This document shows positions 38,571-49,485 of a stretch of DNA of 64,000 nt, in pieces. Below the pieces are notes generated by a model, which saw nothing but the letters and a program-made list of their open reading frames with translations, did no database searches and was not told the DNA's origin. Source of the stretch: Citrobacter enshiensis (lineage in GTDB: Bacteria > Pseudomonadota > Gammaproteobacteria > Enterobacterales > Enterobacteriaceae); assembly GCF_029338175.1 (NCBI RefSeq), contig NZ_CP119862.1, positions 3,938,839 through 4,002,838 of the forward strand. Reading direction: 5' to 3'. The translations under genes and the position numbers were made by a program. Numbering within the stretch: position 1 is the first letter of the stretch; every line of letters begins with the position of its first letter.

Positions 38571-39365
38571 ATGATGAAAAGAATCATGTTAAGTGCCCTG
38601 CTGCTGTCATTGCCTCTGATGAGCCACGCGCAGCAGCTGTTCTCTTCCCCCGAGGAGGCGGCAAAGGCCTTTGCTGATGCTGTTGCTCAGCAAAATGAAA
38701 CGCACCTTAATGCCGTGTTAGGCGACAACTGGCAACAGTATCTCCCGCCGGAAGGGGCCGACCCGGAAGCGGTCGCTCGCTTTAACCGTGACTGGAAGGT
38801 CAGCCATCGCATTGTAAAAAAAGAGAACATAGCGCATCTGAATGTCGGCCAGGAAGACTGGCAACTGCCCGTTCCTATCGTCAAAACCAGCAAAGGCTGG
38901 CATTTCGATATGGCAGCCGCAGAGGATGAGATCCTCACCCGCGCCATTGGTCGCAATGAACTGTCTGCTATACAAGCGATGCGGGCCTATGTTGACGCCC
39001 AGTACGACTATTGGGAGCGCAAGCAGGCTTTCGCGACCAGGTTGATCAGCAGTGAAGGCAAGCAGGATGGCCTGTACTGGCCGGTGCAACCCGGAGAAGT
39101 CCCAAGCCCATTGGGGCCGGCATTCAGCCCGGTAGTCCCTGGAACGGGTTATCACGGCTACCACTTTCGCATCGTCAAAAACCATGATGAGAAAGGATTC
39201 GCGTTACTGGCCTGGCCGGTGGAGTGGGGAGAAACGGGCGTGATGAGCTTTATAGTGAATCAGGACGATCGGGTTTATCAGGCCGATTTAGGCAAAGATA
39301 CCGTAGAGAAAGTGACGACTATCACCCAATACAGCCAGGATGCGCCCTGGACACCGGTAGAATAA
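38571..39365 (+). CDS. DUF2950 family secreted protein
   Basis: A 264-residue protein with a clean signal peptide (MMKRIMLSALLLSLPLMSHAQ), hence periplasmic. The mature part carries the DUF2950 pattern (FSSPEEAAKAFADAV near the start; SAIQAMRAYVDAQYDYW and PLGPAFSP later). Function unknown. It follows yacH by 9 bp with a GGAG site, so the two are probably co-expressed. The start may be the ATG at 38571 or the one 3 bases later. E. coli K-12, from memory, lacks this partner next to yacH. Confidence 0.85.
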   Translation: MMKRIMLSALLLSLPLMSHAQQLFSSPEEAAKAFADAVAQQNETHLNAVLGDNWQQYLPPEGADPEAVARFNRDWKVSHRIVKKENIAHLNVGQEDWQLPVPIVKTSKGWHFDMAAAEDEILTRAIGRNELSAIQAMRAYVDAQYDYWERKQAFATRLISSEGKQDGLYWPVQPGEVPSPLGPAFSPVVPGTGYHGYHFRIVKNHDEKGFALLAWPVEWGETGVMSFIVNQDDRVYQADLGKDTVEKVTTITQYSQDAPWTPVE

Positions 39366-39372
39366 CCGACAT

Positions 39373-39395
39373 AAAAAAAGCAGCGTATCGCTGCT
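39373..39395 (-). terminator. Terminator after the traT-like gene
   Basis: AGCAGCG, 3-base loop and CGCTGCT, followed on the minus strand by TTTTTTTATG. It terminates transcription arriving from the TraT-like gene. Confidence 0.75.
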
Positions 39396-39406
39396 ACAAA
39401 CTGCTC

Positions 39407-39436
39407 ATAATCCCCGTGTTTTTACACGGGGATTAT
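39407..39436. terminator. Hairpin between convergent genes
   Basis: ATAATCCCCGTG, 6-base loop and CACGGGGATTAT form a perfect 12-bp stem between the DUF2950 and TraT-like stops. No long T-run; likely a shared or partial terminator. Confidence 0.6.
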
Positions 39437-39453
39437 TGTCTATAGACGCCAGA

Positions 39454-40185
39454 TTACAGAATGTTGGCAACAGATTTTGCCAGTTGCGCTTCCAGCACCG
39501 GTTTCGCCTCTTCAAACTTCAGGTTAACTTTGTTGGCGTTAGAGACGACGCGAGTCTGATATTTTGCGCGATCGCCCTTCTCACTGCTGGTTTGCAGCTT
39601 GATGCCGGACGTACCCTGACGCAGCGCAGCAACGTTATCCGTAGTGACTTTCGCTTTGCTACGCTCGGAAATTTGCAGGTCGGTGACCATCGTGTAGTTC
39701 ACGTCTTCTACCATCGCATCAGCGGCCATCCCGATCAGACCCGCCGCCAGTCCCACACCCAGCGCCGCGCCGGAGGAATTACTGTTATAGGCGGTGATAC
39801 CTGCGCCCAGAGCCGCCCCCATCGCAGCGCCTTCATAACCGGTTTTCAGGAATCCCTGAGCCTCGCGCAGATCCATTTTGTCCGCTTTCAGCACGTTCGC
39901 CTGTACCCAGTAGTATGCGCTGTCCGGTGAACTGGTCACTTTATAGCCCTTCGCTGACAGATCATTTGCCAGCAAGGTTTGCAGGTTGCTCATGTCTTTA
40001 TCAGAAGTGTTTTTTACCTGAATGTAGACGGTCTTCTCGCTGGAAGGCTCCAGCCAGATGGTTTCACTCATCTGCGTTTTCACTTCAAGGTTACGTTTTT
40101 TCACTGCGGTGGTCATTGCGCCGCACCCGGTCAGCGTCATTGCCGCGACGACCATACCAACAACCGCGATTTTTTTTAAAGACAT
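39454..40185 (-). CDS. traT: TraT-like outer-membrane lipoprotein (complement resistance / surface exclusion family)
   Basis: A 243-residue lipoprotein precursor with lipobox LTGC (Cys21), the same length as F-plasmid TraT. A Gly/Ala-rich hydrophobic segment ([39 protein letters not shown] is spread over about 125–165) matches the membrane region of TraT. Plasmid TraT blocks redundant conjugation and raises serum resistance. Here the gene is chromosomal, with no transfer genes near, between DUF2950 and lpd. The ATG at 40185 has an AAAGGAA site; an in-frame start at 40302 is rejected. Confidence 0.88.
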   Translation of the reverse strand: MSLKKIAVVGMVVAAMTLTGCGAMTTAVKKRNLEVKTQMSETIWLEPSSEKTVYIQVKNTSDKDMSNLQTLLANDLSAKGYKVTSSPDSAYYWVQANVLKADKMDLREAQGFLKTGYEGAAMGAALGAGITAYNSNSSGAALGVGLAAGLIGMAADAMVEDVNYTMVTDLQISERSKAKVTTDNVAALRQGTSGIKLQTSSEKGDRAKYQTRVVSNANKVNLKFEEAKPVLEAQLAKSVANIL

Positions 40186-40334
40186 GTTTATTCCTTTCTT
40201 CGTGTAATGAGAGTCCAGATCCCAGTAACCGCGCAGCCAGAAGCCACACAAGAGTGAAAGGGTTATCGGCAGAAGAAAGATTTTTTTTAGGGAATAAATC
40301 AATAAGATGACTACCAGAACAGGTAGCTTTCAGG

Positions 40335-40359
40335 CAAAAAAAACGCCTCCGAAGAGGCG
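40335..40359 (-). terminator. Terminator after lpd
   Basis: CGCCTC, 4-base loop CGAA and GAGGCG, followed on the minus strand by TTTTTTTTGCC; about 20 bp past the lpd stop. Confidence 0.88.
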
Positions 40360-40379
40360 CTTTCACAAAAGTCAGAAGA

Positions 40380-41804
40380 TTACTTCTTCTTCGCTTTCGG
40401 GTTTGGCAGGTCGGTGATGCTACCTTCGAATATTTCTGCGGCCAGGCCAACAGACTCGTGCAGAGTCGGGTGCGCGTGAATGGTCAACGCGATGTCTTCT
40501 GCATCACAGCCCATTTCGATCGCCAGACCGATTTCACCCAGCAGCTCGCCGCCGTTGGTGCCGACAATCGCGCCACCGATCACACGGTGAGACTCTTTGT
40601 CGAAAATCAGCTTGGTCATACCGTCTGCGCAGTCAGAAGCGATAGCACGGCCAGAAGCAGCCCACGGGAAGGTGGCGGTTTCGTAGCTAATGCCTTTCTC
40701 TTTCGCTTCTTTCTCGGTCAGACCTACCCATGCAACTTCTGGTTCAGTGTATGCAATGGAAGGGATAACTTTCGGGTCGAAGTAGTGTTTCTTACCGGCG
40801 ATAACTTCAGCGGCAACGTGACCTTCGTGAACACCTTTATGCGCCAGCATCGGCTGACCGACGATATCGCCGATTGCAAAGATGTGCGGTACGTTGGTAC
40901 GCAACTGTTTGTCGACGCGGATGAAACCACGGTCGTCCACTTCCACGCCCGCTTTACCGGCGTCGAGGTTTTTACCGTTCGGTACACGACCGATAGCCAC
41001 CAGCACGGCATCATAACGCTGTGCTTCAGCAGGCGCTTTTTTGCCTTCCATGGAAACGTAAATACCGTCTTCTTTCGCTTCAACGGCAGTCACTTTGGTT
41101 TCCAGCATCAGGTTGAATTTCTTGCTGATACGCTTGGTGAAGACTTTCACGACATCTTTGTCTGCGGCCGGGATAACCTGGTCGAACATTTCAACCACGT
41201 CAATCTCTGAGCCCAGCGCATGGTATACGGTACCCATTTCCAGACCGATGATACCGCCGCCCATAACCAGCAGACGTTTCGGTACGGATTTCAGCTCCAG
41301 TGCGTCGGTGGAATCCCATACGCGCGGATCTTCGTGCGGAATAAATGGCAGTTCGATCGGACGGGAACCCGCCGCGATGATAGCGTTGTCGAAGTTGATA
41401 ACGGTTTTGCCGTTCTCGCCTTCCACTTCCAGGGTGTTCGCCCCGGTAAATTTACCCAGACCGTTGACCACTTTCACTTTACGGCCTTTCGCCATACCGG
41501 CCAGACCGCCAGTCAGCTGAGTGATCACTTTCTCTTTCCAGGTACGAATCTTGTCGATATCGGTTTTCGGCTCGCCGAAGACGATACCGTGGTCAGCCAG
41601 CGCTTTGGCTTCTTCGATAACTTTTGCAACGTGCAGCAGCGCTTTAGAAGGGATACAGCCAACGTTCAGACAAACACCACCGAGGGTGCTGTAACGTTCT
41701 ACGATTACGGTTTCCAGACCTAAATCAGCGCAACGGAAGGCCGCGGAATAACCTGCCGGACCTGCCCCAAGTACCACGACCTGAGTTTTGATTTCAGTAC
41801 TCAT
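40380..41804 (-). CDS. lpd: Dihydrolipoyl dehydrogenase (E3)
   Basis: FAD-dependent E3 shared by the pyruvate and 2-oxoglutarate dehydrogenases and the glycine cleavage system. FAD motif VLGAGPAGYSAA, redox-active disulfide in GGVCLNVGCIPSK, NAD motif VMGGGIIGLEMG, and the C-terminal HAHPTLHE with the catalytic His-Glu pair. 474 residues from the second of two adjacent ATGs, as in E. coli. About 200 bp downstream of aceF with a terminator between, so it probably also has its own promoter. Confidence 0.97.
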   Translation of the reverse strand: MSTEIKTQVVVLGAGPAGYSAAFRCADLGLETVIVERYSTLGGVCLNVGCIPSKALLHVAKVIEEAKALADHGIVFGEPKTDIDKIRTWKEKVITQLTGGLAGMAKGRKVKVVNGLGKFTGANTLEVEGENGKTVINFDNAIIAAGSRPIELPFIPHEDPRVWDSTDALELKSVPKRLLVMGGGIIGLEMGTVYHALGSEIDVVEMFDQVIPAADKDVVKVFTKRISKKFNLMLETKVTAVEAKEDGIYVSMEGKKAPAEAQRYDAVLVAIGRVPNGKNLDAGKAGVEVDDRGFIRVDKQLRTNVPHIFAIGDIVGQPMLAHKGVHEGHVAAEVIAGKKHYFDPKVIPSIAYTEPEVAWVGLTEKEAKEKGISYETATFPWAASGRAIASDCADGMTKLIFDKESHRVIGGAIVGTNGGELLGEIGLAIEMGCDAEDIALTIHAHPTLHESVGLAAEIFEGSITDLPNPKAKKK

Positions 41805-41971
41805 CATGACCTCTTAATTTATTTCCGGCGATCCCTGGTCTTGTCGCCCATCATCCACCGGGTCGTTCTATCCGCCCGTAGTTTACAAAAATGTTAACAA
41901 TTTTGAAACAACAAACGGCAAACGAATTGTCTTTGTCACCCAATAACCTCACAACATACATGAGATTACCA

Positions 41972-42000
41972 GAAAAAAGCCGGCCGTCAGGCCGGCTTTT
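41972..42000 (-). terminator. Terminator after aceF
   Basis: AAAAGCCGGCC, short loop and GGCCGGCTTTT: a strong stem with a T-run on the minus strand, directly after the aceF stop. It separates aceEF from lpd, so lpd levels can be set independently. Confidence 0.87.
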
Positions 42001-42003
42001 CGA

Positions 42004-43878
42004 TTACATCACCAGGCGGCGAATATCAGACAGCGTGTTGTTGATGATGGTGATAAAGCGCGCACCATCAGCACCGTCGATCACACGGTGGTCGAAGGAG
42101 AGAGAGATTGGCATCATCAGACGCGGTACAAACTCTTTCCCGTTCCATACCGGCTCCATCGCCGATTTGGAGACACCGAGGATAGCCACTTCCGGCGCGT
42201 TCACAATCGGCGCGAAGTGGGTGGTACCCAGGCCGCCGATGCTGGAGATAGTGAAGCAACCGCCCTGCATTTCGCCAGCCGTCAGCTTACCATCACGCGC
42301 TTTCTTAGAGATCACCGTCAGTTCACGGGACAGCTCAGTAATGCTCTTCTTGTTCACGTCTTTGAAGACCGGAACAACCAGACCATTTGGCGTATCAACC
42401 GCCACACCGATGTTGATGTATTTCTTCAGCGTCAGACGCTGACCATCTTCGGACAGAGAGCTGTTGAAGCGAGGCATCTGCTCAAGAGCCGCCGCAACTG
42501 CTTTCATGATGAAGACAACCGGGGTGAATTTCACGTCCAGTTTACGCTTCTCAGCTTCGGCGTTCTGCTGTTTACGGAACGCTTCCAGATCGGTGATATC
42601 GGTTTTATCGAAGTGCGTAACGTGCGGGATCATCACCCAGTTACGGCTCAGGTTAGCACCAGAGATTTTCTGGATACGACCCAGTTCTACTTCTTCGATT
42701 TCGCCGAACTTGCTGAAGTCAACCTTCGGCCACGGCAGCATGCCCGGGATACCGCCACCCGCTGCGGCAGCCGGAGCCGCTTCAGCGCGCTTGATAGCGT
42801 CTTTCACGTAAGTCTGAACGTCTTCGCGCAGGATACGACCTTTACGGCCAGTGCCCTTCACTTTCGCCAGATTCACACCGAACTCGCGCGCCAGACGGCG
42901 AATCAGCGGGGTCGCATGAATGTAAGCGTCGTTCTCAGCAAACTCAGATTTGCCTTCGGCTTTCACGGCCGGTGCCGCTGCTTTAGCAGCAGGAGCAGGA
43001 GCGGCGGCAGCAGGTGCAGCAGCCGGAGCCGCGGCAGGCGCAGCGCCTTCCACTTCGAAGACCATAATCAGAGAACCGGTTTTCACTTTATCGCCGGTGC
43101 TGATTTTGATTTCTTTCACGGTGCCCGCGAACGGTGCCGGAACTTCCATAGAGGCTTTGTCGCCTTCTACGGTGATCAGAGACTGCTCAGCGGCAATTTT
43201 GTCGCCCACTTTGACCATCACTTCGGTAACTTCAACTTCGTCACCGCCGATGTCTGGAACGTTCACTTCTTTAGAACCTGAAGCCGCAGGAGCCGCCGCT
43301 GCTGCTGGTGCAGCCGCCTGAGCTGGAGCAGCAGCGCCCACCACTTCGAAGACCATGATCAGAGAGCCGGTAGACACTTTGTCGCCGGTGTTGATTTTGA
43401 TCTCTTTAACCACGCCCGCGAACGGAGCCGGGACTTCCATAGAGGCTTTGTCGCCTTCAACGGTTACCAGGGATTGTTCAGCGGCAACGGTGTCGCCCAC
43501 TTTCACCATGATCTCAGTCACTTCAACTTCGTCACCGCCGATGTCCGGTACATGAACATCTTTCGCCGCTGCAGCAGCAGGTGCTGCTGCCGGAGCCGCT
43601 TCTTTTTTCGCTTCTGCCGGAGCAGGTGCAGCGGCTGCTGCACCGTCGGCGGAATCGAAAATCATGATCAGTTTACCGGTCTCGGTTTTGTCGCCAACAG
43701 AGACTTTGATCTCTTTAACAACGCCAGCCTGCGGAGACGGAACTTCCATAGAGGCTTTGTCGCCTTCTACGGTGATCAGCGACTGTTCAGCTTCAACTTT
43801 GTCGCCCACTTTGACCAGGATCTCGGTGATTTCAACTTCATCTGCGCCGATGTCCGGTACTTTGATTTCGATAGCCAT
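42004..43878 (-). CDS. aceF: Pyruvate dehydrogenase E2, dihydrolipoamide acetyltransferase
   Basis: Core of the pyruvate dehydrogenase complex. Three tandem lipoyl domains, each with [10 protein letters not shown] (first lipoyl Lys41), are joined by Ala/Pro-rich linkers. A peripheral subunit-binding domain ([24 protein letters not shown]) and the catalytic domain with His597 and Asp601 ([10 protein letters not shown]) follow. 624 residues, a few shorter than E. coli, probably in the linkers. 14 bp behind aceE. Confidence 0.97.
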   Translation of the reverse strand: MAIEIKVPDIGADEVEITEILVKVGDKVEAEQSLITVEGDKASMEVPSPQAGVVKEIKVSVGDKTETGKLIMIFDSADGAAAAAPAPAEAKKEAAPAAAPAAAAAKDVHVPDIGGDEVEVTEIMVKVGDTVAAEQSLVTVEGDKASMEVPAPFAGVVKEIKINTGDKVSTGSLIMVFEVVGAAAPAQAAAPAAAAAPAASGSKEVNVPDIGGDEVEVTEVMVKVGDKIAAEQSLITVEGDKASMEVPAPFAGTVKEIKISTGDKVKTGSLIMVFEVEGAAPAAAPAAAPAAAAPAPAAKAAAPAVKAEGKSEFAENDAYIHATPLIRRLAREFGVNLAKVKGTGRKGRILREDVQTYVKDAIKRAEAAPAAAAGGGIPGMLPWPKVDFSKFGEIEEVELGRIQKISGANLSRNWVMIPHVTHFDKTDITDLEAFRKQQNAEAEKRKLDVKFTPVVFIMKAVAAALEQMPRFNSSLSEDGQRLTLKKYINIGVAVDTPNGLVVPVFKDVNKKSITELSRELTVISKKARDGKLTAGEMQGGCFTISSIGGLGTTHFAPIVNAPEVAILGVSKSAMEPVWNGKEFVPRLMMPISLSFDHRVIDGADGARFITIINNTLSDIRRLVM

Positions 43879-43892
43879 TATTCTTTTACCTC

Positions 43893-46556
43893 TTACGCCA
43901 GACGCGGGTTAACTTTTTCTGCATCGATGTTGAATTTGGCGATTGCGTCCGCAACCACTTTCTTATCGATTTCGCCGCGTTTAGCCAGTTCGCCCAGTGC
44001 CGCTACAACCACGTATGAAGCATCAACTTCGAAGTGGTGACGCAGGTTTTCACGGCTGTCAGAGCGACCGAAACCGTCGGTACCCAGTACGCGGTAATCA
44101 TCAGCCGGTACATAAGTACGAACCTGTTCGGCAAACAGTTTCATATAGTCAGTAGATGCCACAGCCGGAGCGTCATTCATCACCTGAGCGATGTACGGAA
44201 CGCGCGGAGTTTCCAGCGGGTGCAGCATGTTCCAGCGTTCACAATCCTGGCCATCACGCGCCAGTTCAGTGAAGGAAGTGACGCTATACACGTCAGAACC
44301 TACGCCGTAGTCGTTCGCCAGGATCTGTGCTGCTTCACGGACGTGACGCAGGATAGAACCGGAGCCCAGCAACTGAACTTTACCTTTGCTACCTTCGAGG
44401 GTTTCGAGTTTGTAGATACCTTTACGGATACCGTCCTCGGCACCTGCTGGCATTGCCGGCATGTGGTAGTTTTCGTTCAGCGTGGTGATGTAGTAGTAAA
44501 CGTTCTCTTGTTTCTCACCGTACATACGCTCCAGACCATCGTGCATGATGACCGCAACTTCGTACGCGTAAGACGGATCGTAAGAGATACAGTTCGGGAT
44601 AGTCAGAGACTGAATATGGCTGTGACCATCTTCGTGCTGCAGACCTTCGCCGTTCAGCGTCGTACGACCGGAAGTACCACCGATCAGGAAGCCGCGAGCC
44701 TGCTGGTCACCTGCTGCCCAGCACAGGTCGCCAATACGCTGGAACCCGAACATGGAGTAGTAGATGTAGAACGGGATCATCGGCAGATCGTTGGTGCTGT
44801 AAGAGGTTGCAGCGGCCAGCCACGAAGAACCTGCGCCCAGCTCGTTGATACCTTCCTGCAGGATCTGACCTTTCTCGTCTTCTTTGTAGTAAGCAACCTG
44901 CTCACGGTCCTGCGGGGTGTACTGCTGGCCGTTCGGGCTGTAAATACCGATCTGACGGAACAGACCTTCCATACCGAAAGTACGCGCTTCGTCAGCGATG
45001 ATCGGCACCAGACGATCTTTGATCGACTTGTTCTTCAGCATCACGTTCAGGGCACGAACGAAAGCGATAGTGGTGGAGATCTCTTTGTTCTGCTCTTCCA
45101 GCAGCGCACCGAAGTCTTCCAGGGTCGGCAGTTCCAGCTTCTCAGTGAAGTTCGGCTGGCGGCTCGGCAGGTAGCCGTGCAGTTTCTGACGCTGAGCGTG
45201 CAGATAGGTGTGCTCTTCAGAACCTTCCGGGAAGGTAATGTAAGACAGTTTTTCAACCTGCTCATCGGTGACTGGAACGTTGAAACGGTCGCGGATATGA
45301 CGCACGCCGTCCATGTTCATTTTCTTCACCTGGTGCGCGATGTTTTTACCTTCGGCGGTGTCGCCCATGCCGTAACCTTTAATGGTATGGGCGAGGATGA
45401 CAGTGGCTTTGCCTTTGGTGTCCTGCGCTTTTTTCAGTGCAGCGTAAACTTTCTTCGGATCGTGACCACCACGGTTCAGTGCCCAGATCTGCTCATCAGT
45501 CCAGTCAGCGACCAGCGCTGCGGTTTCCGGGTATTTACCGAAGAAGTGCTCGCGAACGTAGGCGCCATCTTTGGATTTGAAGGTCTGGTAGTCACCGTCA
45601 AGGGTTTCGTTCATCAGTTGGATCAGTTTACCGCTGGTATCTTTACGCAGCAGCTCATCCCAACGACCGCCCCACATCACTTTAATCACGTTCCAGCCAG
45701 CACCTGCGAAGATGCCTTCCAGTTCGTTGACAATCTTGCCGTTACCGGTGACCGGGCCGTCAAGACGCTGCAGGTTACAGTTGATAACAAAGACCAGGTT
45801 GTCCAGTTTTTCACGGGTAGCGATGGTGATCGCACCTTTGGATTCCGGCTCATCCATCTCACCGTCACCCAGGAAGGCGTAAACGGTTTGTTTGGAGGTA
45901 TCTTTCAGGCCACGGTGTTCCAGATATTTCAGGAATTTAGCCTGGTAGATCGCACCGATTGGGCCCAGACCCATAGAGACGGTCGGGAACTGCCAGAATT
46001 CCGGCATCAGTTTCGGGTGCGGATAGGAAGACAGGCCTTTGCCATTCACTTCCTGACGGAAGTTGTCCATCTGCTCTTCAGTCAGACGGCCTTCGAGGAA
46101 TGCACGTGCGTAGACGCCCGGGGAGATGTGGCCCTGGAAGTATACCAGGTCGCCGCCATCTTGCTCGTTGCGCGCACGGAAGAAATGGTTGAAACACACA
46201 TCATAAACGGTTGCGGAAGACTGGAAGGATGCCATGTGGCCACCCAGCTCAAGGTCTTTTTTAGATGCACGCAGCACCGTCATGATGGCGTTCCAGCGGA
46301 TAGCAGAACGAATACGACGTTCCAGCTCCAGATTGCCCGGGTATTCCGGCTCATCTTCAACGGCAATAGTGTTTACATAATTGCTGGCCCCTGCACCTGC
46401 CGCTACTTTCACGCCGCCTTTGCGGGCTTCAGAAAGAAGCTGGTCAATCAGATACTGAGCGCGCTCAACACCTTCTTCACGGATGACCGATTCGATCGCC
46501 TGTAGCCAGTCGCGAGTTTCGATCGGATCCACGTCATTTGGGAAACGTTCTGACAT
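43893..46556 (-). CDS. aceE: Pyruvate dehydrogenase E1 component
   Basis: Thiamine-diphosphate-dependent decarboxylase that transfers the acetyl group to lipoyl-AceF. The 887-residue homodimer-type E1 shows the TPP motif [12 protein letters not shown] … NCN and active-site histidines in GHMASF and RGFL(I)GGTSGRTTL regions. The ATG at 46556 gives the E. coli length. Its coding bias leaves a long stop-free antisense frame, which is not a gene. Downstream of pdhR and repressed through it. Confidence 0.98.
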   Translation of the reverse strand: MSERFPNDVDPIETRDWLQAIESVIREEGVERAQYLIDQLLSEARKGGVKVAAGAGASNYVNTIAVEDEPEYPGNLELERRIRSAIRWNAIMTVLRASKKDLELGGHMASFQSSATVYDVCFNHFFRARNEQDGGDLVYFQGHISPGVYARAFLEGRLTEEQMDNFRQEVNGKGLSSYPHPKLMPEFWQFPTVSMGLGPIGAIYQAKFLKYLEHRGLKDTSKQTVYAFLGDGEMDEPESKGAITIATREKLDNLVFVINCNLQRLDGPVTGNGKIVNELEGIFAGAGWNVIKVMWGGRWDELLRKDTSGKLIQLMNETLDGDYQTFKSKDGAYVREHFFGKYPETAALVADWTDEQIWALNRGGHDPKKVYAALKKAQDTKGKATVILAHTIKGYGMGDTAEGKNIAHQVKKMNMDGVRHIRDRFNVPVTDEQVEKLSYITFPEGSEEHTYLHAQRQKLHGYLPSRQPNFTEKLELPTLEDFGALLEEQNKEISTTIAFVRALNVMLKNKSIKDRLVPIIADEARTFGMEGLFRQIGIYSPNGQQYTPQDREQVAYYKEDEKGQILQEGINELGAGSSWLAAATSYSTNDLPMIPFYIYYSMFGFQRIGDLCWAAGDQQARGFLIGGTSGRTTLNGEGLQHEDGHSHIQSLTIPNCISYDPSYAYEVAVIMHDGLERMYGEKQENVYYYITTLNENYHMPAMPAGAEDGIRKGIYKLETLEGSKGKVQLLGSGSILRHVREAAQILANDYGVGSDVYSVTSFTELARDGQDCERWNMLHPLETPRVPYIAQVMNDAPAVASTDYMKLFAEQVRTYVPADDYRVLGTDGFGRSDSRENLRHHFEVDASYVVVAALGELAKRGEIDKKVVADAIAKFNIDAEKVNPRLA

Positions 46557-46717
46557 GGGGGTATTCCTTATCTATCTAATACGTTGAGTTATCTGGAACC
46601 TGTCCCATTGCATTTTCGCTGGAAAACGCAATAAGACAGGTTCTGCGTTTAGTTGCCGCGCGTTAAATAGCGCTTGATTTACAACATCTTCTGGTTAACT
46701 TTCTACCAGAAAAATCA

Positions 46718-47482
46718 CTAATTCTTTCGTTGCTCCAGGCGGCGTAAGGCGCGTTCACGACGGCTTTCCTCACGGCTTCTGTCCAGGAGAATCTCTTCGA
46801 TAAACGCCAGGTGGCGGTGCGACGCTTCACGCGCCTCTTCCGGATTACCGGCGATAATCGCTTCAAAAATACGGGTACGGTGACTGCTTACCAGCGGCAG
46901 CATCTCCCGACGCGCGTACAGTAATTCAAAGTTTTGGCGAACGTTTTGCGCCAGCATCGGCTCCATGCATCTCAGTAAATGGAGCAACACCACATTGTGC
47001 GCCGCTTCGGTGACCGCAATTTGATACTGGAGAACGGCGTCGGACTCTGCATCCAGATCGCCTGACTGTTGCGCCAGTTCAATGGCATGGTGGAGTTCAC
47101 GAATACGAGTCTTGTCTTCATCCGTGCTGCGCAGTGCCGCGTAGTATGCAGCAATGCCTTCCAGCGCATGGCGCGTCTCGAGCAGGTCAAACTGGGATTC
47201 AGGGTGATCGGAGAGCAGTTCTACCAGTGGGTCGCTAAAACTCTGCCACAGGCTGCTCTGAACAAAAGTTCCGCCGCCCTGGCGACGAAGCAGCAGACCC
47301 TTCGCTTCGAGACGTTGGATCGCCTCGCGCAAGGAGGGTCGGGAAACATCGAACTGTTTTGCCAGTTCGCGTTCCGGTGGGAGTTTTTCGCCGGGGCGCA
47401 AGGTCCCCTCAAGAATTAAAAACTCCAGCTGCTGCTCAATCACATCGGATAATTTAGGTTGGCGAATTTTGCTGTAGGCCAT
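46718..47482 (-). CDS. pdhR: Pyruvate-responsive repressor PdhR (GntR/FadR family)
   Basis: A 254-residue repressor with an N-terminal winged HTH ([30 protein letters not shown]) and a FadR-type C-terminal ligand domain that senses pyruvate. It controls its own operon, pdhR-aceEF-lpd, and respiratory genes. A palindromic PdhR box lies 33 bp upstream of its start codon. Confidence 0.97.
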   Translation of the reverse strand: MAYSKIRQPKLSDVIEQQLEFLILEGTLRPGEKLPPERELAKQFDVSRPSLREAIQRLEAKGLLLRRQGGGTFVQSSLWQSFSDPLVELLSDHPESQFDLLETRHALEGIAAYYAALRSTDEDKTRIRELHHAIELAQQSGDLDAESDAVLQYQIAVTEAAHNVVLLHLLRCMEPMLAQNVRQNFELLYARREMLPLVSSHRTRIFEAIIAGNPEEAREASHRHLAFIEEILLDRSREESRRERALRRLEQRKN

Positions 47483-48075
47483 GATTCCCTGTCTTAAGCC
47501 ATTTGCCCGGAGTCAATTGGTCTTACCAATTTCACGTTCGTGACGCTAAAGTAACAAAGTATTCACCTTCTGTCCATACAGGTTTTGATTGAAATCAGTA
47601 AACCAAGCACATTTTAACAAGATTACAGAAATAACGTTTCAAACATGTAACTATGCACAAATGTTAAATTTACCCATGAGAAAGCAGATTTAACGTAATT
47701 GAAACGAAAAAATATCCCATCTGAACCGATTCACCTGCTTAATTATCGATTTTTACCGCCTAAATATTGAATAAACATTCATGTGACAAGCAACGTCTGC
47801 GGTGAAATGGCATTTACAAATGGTTTCTTTTTATTCAAGTCGTCACCCACTCTTCATAAAGCAGGTGCATTCGCGCTCACATACCATTATTCTGAATAAG
47901 ACAAAAGTCTTTGTGTAACATTTTAGAATTCATAACCGTAAACAAATTAATACAACAAACGGAATTGCAAACTTACACACGCATCACTGCGTAGTTCAAA
48001 AATAATGACTCAAAATAGTGCGGGCAGCGCCACAGCAGCCTGGAATATGAAGAGTAAAACCACACACGAGGTTTC
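47483..48075. other. Divergent control region pdhR / aroP
   Basis: A 593-bp AT-rich stretch with no convincing gene. It contains the PdhR box and presumably the promoters of both genes. A weak TyrR-box candidate (GGTGAA-N6-TTTACA, 47801–47818) is visible; TyrR regulates aroP in E. coli. Most of the remainder is unassigned. Confidence 0.55.
47515..47531. promoter_or_regulatory. PdhR operator
   Basis: AATTGGTCTTACCAATT: AATTGGT-N3-ACCAATT is the complete PdhR consensus palindrome, just upstream of pdhR, as expected for autoregulation. Confidence 0.92.
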
Positions 48076-49449
48076 ATGATGGATGGTCAACAGCATGGCG
48101 AACAGCTAAAGCGCGGCCTTAAAAACCGCCATATCCAGCTCATCGCTTTGGGTGGCGCGATAGGCACCGGGCTGTTCCTGGGTAGCGCTTCCGTTATTCA
48201 GTCTGCAGGACCCGGCATTATTCTGGGTTATGCGATCGCCGGTTTTATCGCTTTTTTAATCATGCGTCAGTTAGGTGAAATGGTCGTTGAAGAGCCGGTT
48301 GCGGGCTCCTTCAGCCATTTCGCCTACAAATATTGGGGCGGATTCGCCGGTTTTGCCTCCGGATGGAACTACTGGGTGCTGTACGTTCTGGTTGCGATGG
48401 CGGAACTGACCGCCGTTGGTAAGTATGTCCAGTTCTGGTGGCCGGAGATCCCGACCTGGATCTCAGCTGCGGTCTTCTTTATTGCCATCAACGCCATTAA
48501 CCTGACCAACGTCAAAGTGTTCGGTGAAATGGAGTTTTGGTTCGCCATTATTAAGGTTATCGCTGTTGTAGCGATGATCCTGTTCGGCGGCTGGTTGCTG
48601 TTCAGCGGTAACGGTGGTCCGCAGGCCAGCGTCAGCAACTTGTGGGATCAAGGTGGCTTCCTGCCACACGGCTTCACCGGTCTGGTCATGATGATGGCCA
48701 TCATCATGTTCTCCTTCGGTGGGCTGGAATTGGTCGGGATCACCGCTGCTGAAGCAGATAATCCAGAGCAAAGCATTCCGAAAGCCACTAACCAGGTTAT
48801 CTACCGTATCCTGATTTTCTATGTGGGTTCGCTGGCCGTCCTGCTCTCTCTGATGCCATGGACGCGTGTTACCGCTGACGTCAGCCCGTTCGTCCTGATC
48901 TTCCACGAACTGGGCGATACCTTTGTGGCGAATGCGCTTAACGTCGTGGTGCTGACCGCCGCCCTTTCTGTCTATAACAGCTGCGTGTACTGCAACAGCC
49001 GTATGCTGTTCGGCCTGGCTCAACAGGGCAACGCGCCGAAAGCGTTGATGACTGTCGATAAACGCGGTGTGCCGGTGAACACTATTCTGGTTTCTGCGCT
49101 GGTCACCGCCCTGTGCGTACTGATCAACTACCTGGCGCCAGAATCTGCGTTCGGTCTGCTGATGGCGCTGGTGGTTTCTGCGCTGGTCATCAACTGGGCC
49201 ATGATAAGCCTCGCGCATATCAAGTTCCGTCGCGCTAAAGAGCAACAGGGTGCAACCACCCGCTTCCCGGCGCTGTTTTATCCGTTAGGTAACTGGATCT
49301 GCCTGATTTTCATGGCGGCAGTGCTAGTGATTATGCTGATGACGCCAGGCATGGCGATCTCCGTGTGGCTGATCCCGGTCTGGCTGGTGATCCTTGGCAT
49401 CGGCTATCTGTGCAAACAGAAAACCGCTAAAGCCGTCAAAGCGCATTAA
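48076..49449 (+). CDS. aroP: Aromatic amino acid:H+ symporter AroP
   Basis: APC-superfamily permease for Phe, Tyr and Trp, 457 residues and about 12 membrane helices. The N-terminal GLKNRHIQLIALGGAIGTGLFLGS is the amino-acid permease signature. The length and the N-terminal MMDGQQHGEQLKR match E. coli AroP; the paralogue PheP is less similar there. Divergent from pdhR; followed by a terminator and then the GH43 cassette in place of ampE. Confidence 0.94.
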   Translation: MMDGQQHGEQLKRGLKNRHIQLIALGGAIGTGLFLGSASVIQSAGPGIILGYAIAGFIAFLIMRQLGEMVVEEPVAGSFSHFAYKYWGGFAGFASGWNYWVLYVLVAMAELTAVGKYVQFWWPEIPTWISAAVFFIAINAINLTNVKVFGEMEFWFAIIKVIAVVAMILFGGWLLFSGNGGPQASVSNLWDQGGFLPHGFTGLVMMMAIIMFSFGGLELVGITAAEADNPEQSIPKATNQVIYRILIFYVGSLAVLLSLMPWTRVTADVSPFVLIFHELGDTFVANALNVVVLTAALSVYNSCVYCNSRMLFGLAQQGNAPKALMTVDKRGVPVNTILVSALVTALCVLINYLAPESAFGLLMALVVSALVINWAMISLAHIKFRRAKEQQGATTRFPALFYPLGNWICLIFMAAVLVIMLMTPGMAISVWLIPVWLVILGIGYLCKQKTAKAVKAH

Positions 49450-49458
49450 TCTTCTCCA

Positions 49459-49485
49459 CCCTCACCCGCCCGGGTGAGGGTTGTT
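49459..49485 (+). terminator. Terminator after aroP
   Basis: CCCTCACCC, 4-base loop and GGGTGAGGG followed by TTGTT, about 10 bp beyond the aroP stop. Strong stem, short T-run. Confidence 0.7.

Noticed and set aside
42088-43281. Plus-strand open frame of 397 codons antisense to aceF
   Set aside because: It mirrors the repeated lipoyl domains and linkers of aceF; its apparent repeats are the complement of those.
42990-43880. Direct repeats about 300 bp apart within aceF, considered as a possible repeat element
   Set aside because: They encode the three tandem lipoyl domains, a normal feature of enterobacterial AceF.
44034-46505. Plus-strand open frame of 823 codons antisense to aceE
   Set aside because: aceE is a clear, highly expressed enzyme gene; strong codon bias removes stops from the opposite strand. 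The antisense translation has no recognisable domain and no ribosome site.
47483-48075. Small genes in the pdhR–aroP gap
   Set aside because: No frame with a ribosome site and recognisable protein; the AT-rich sequence looks regulatory.
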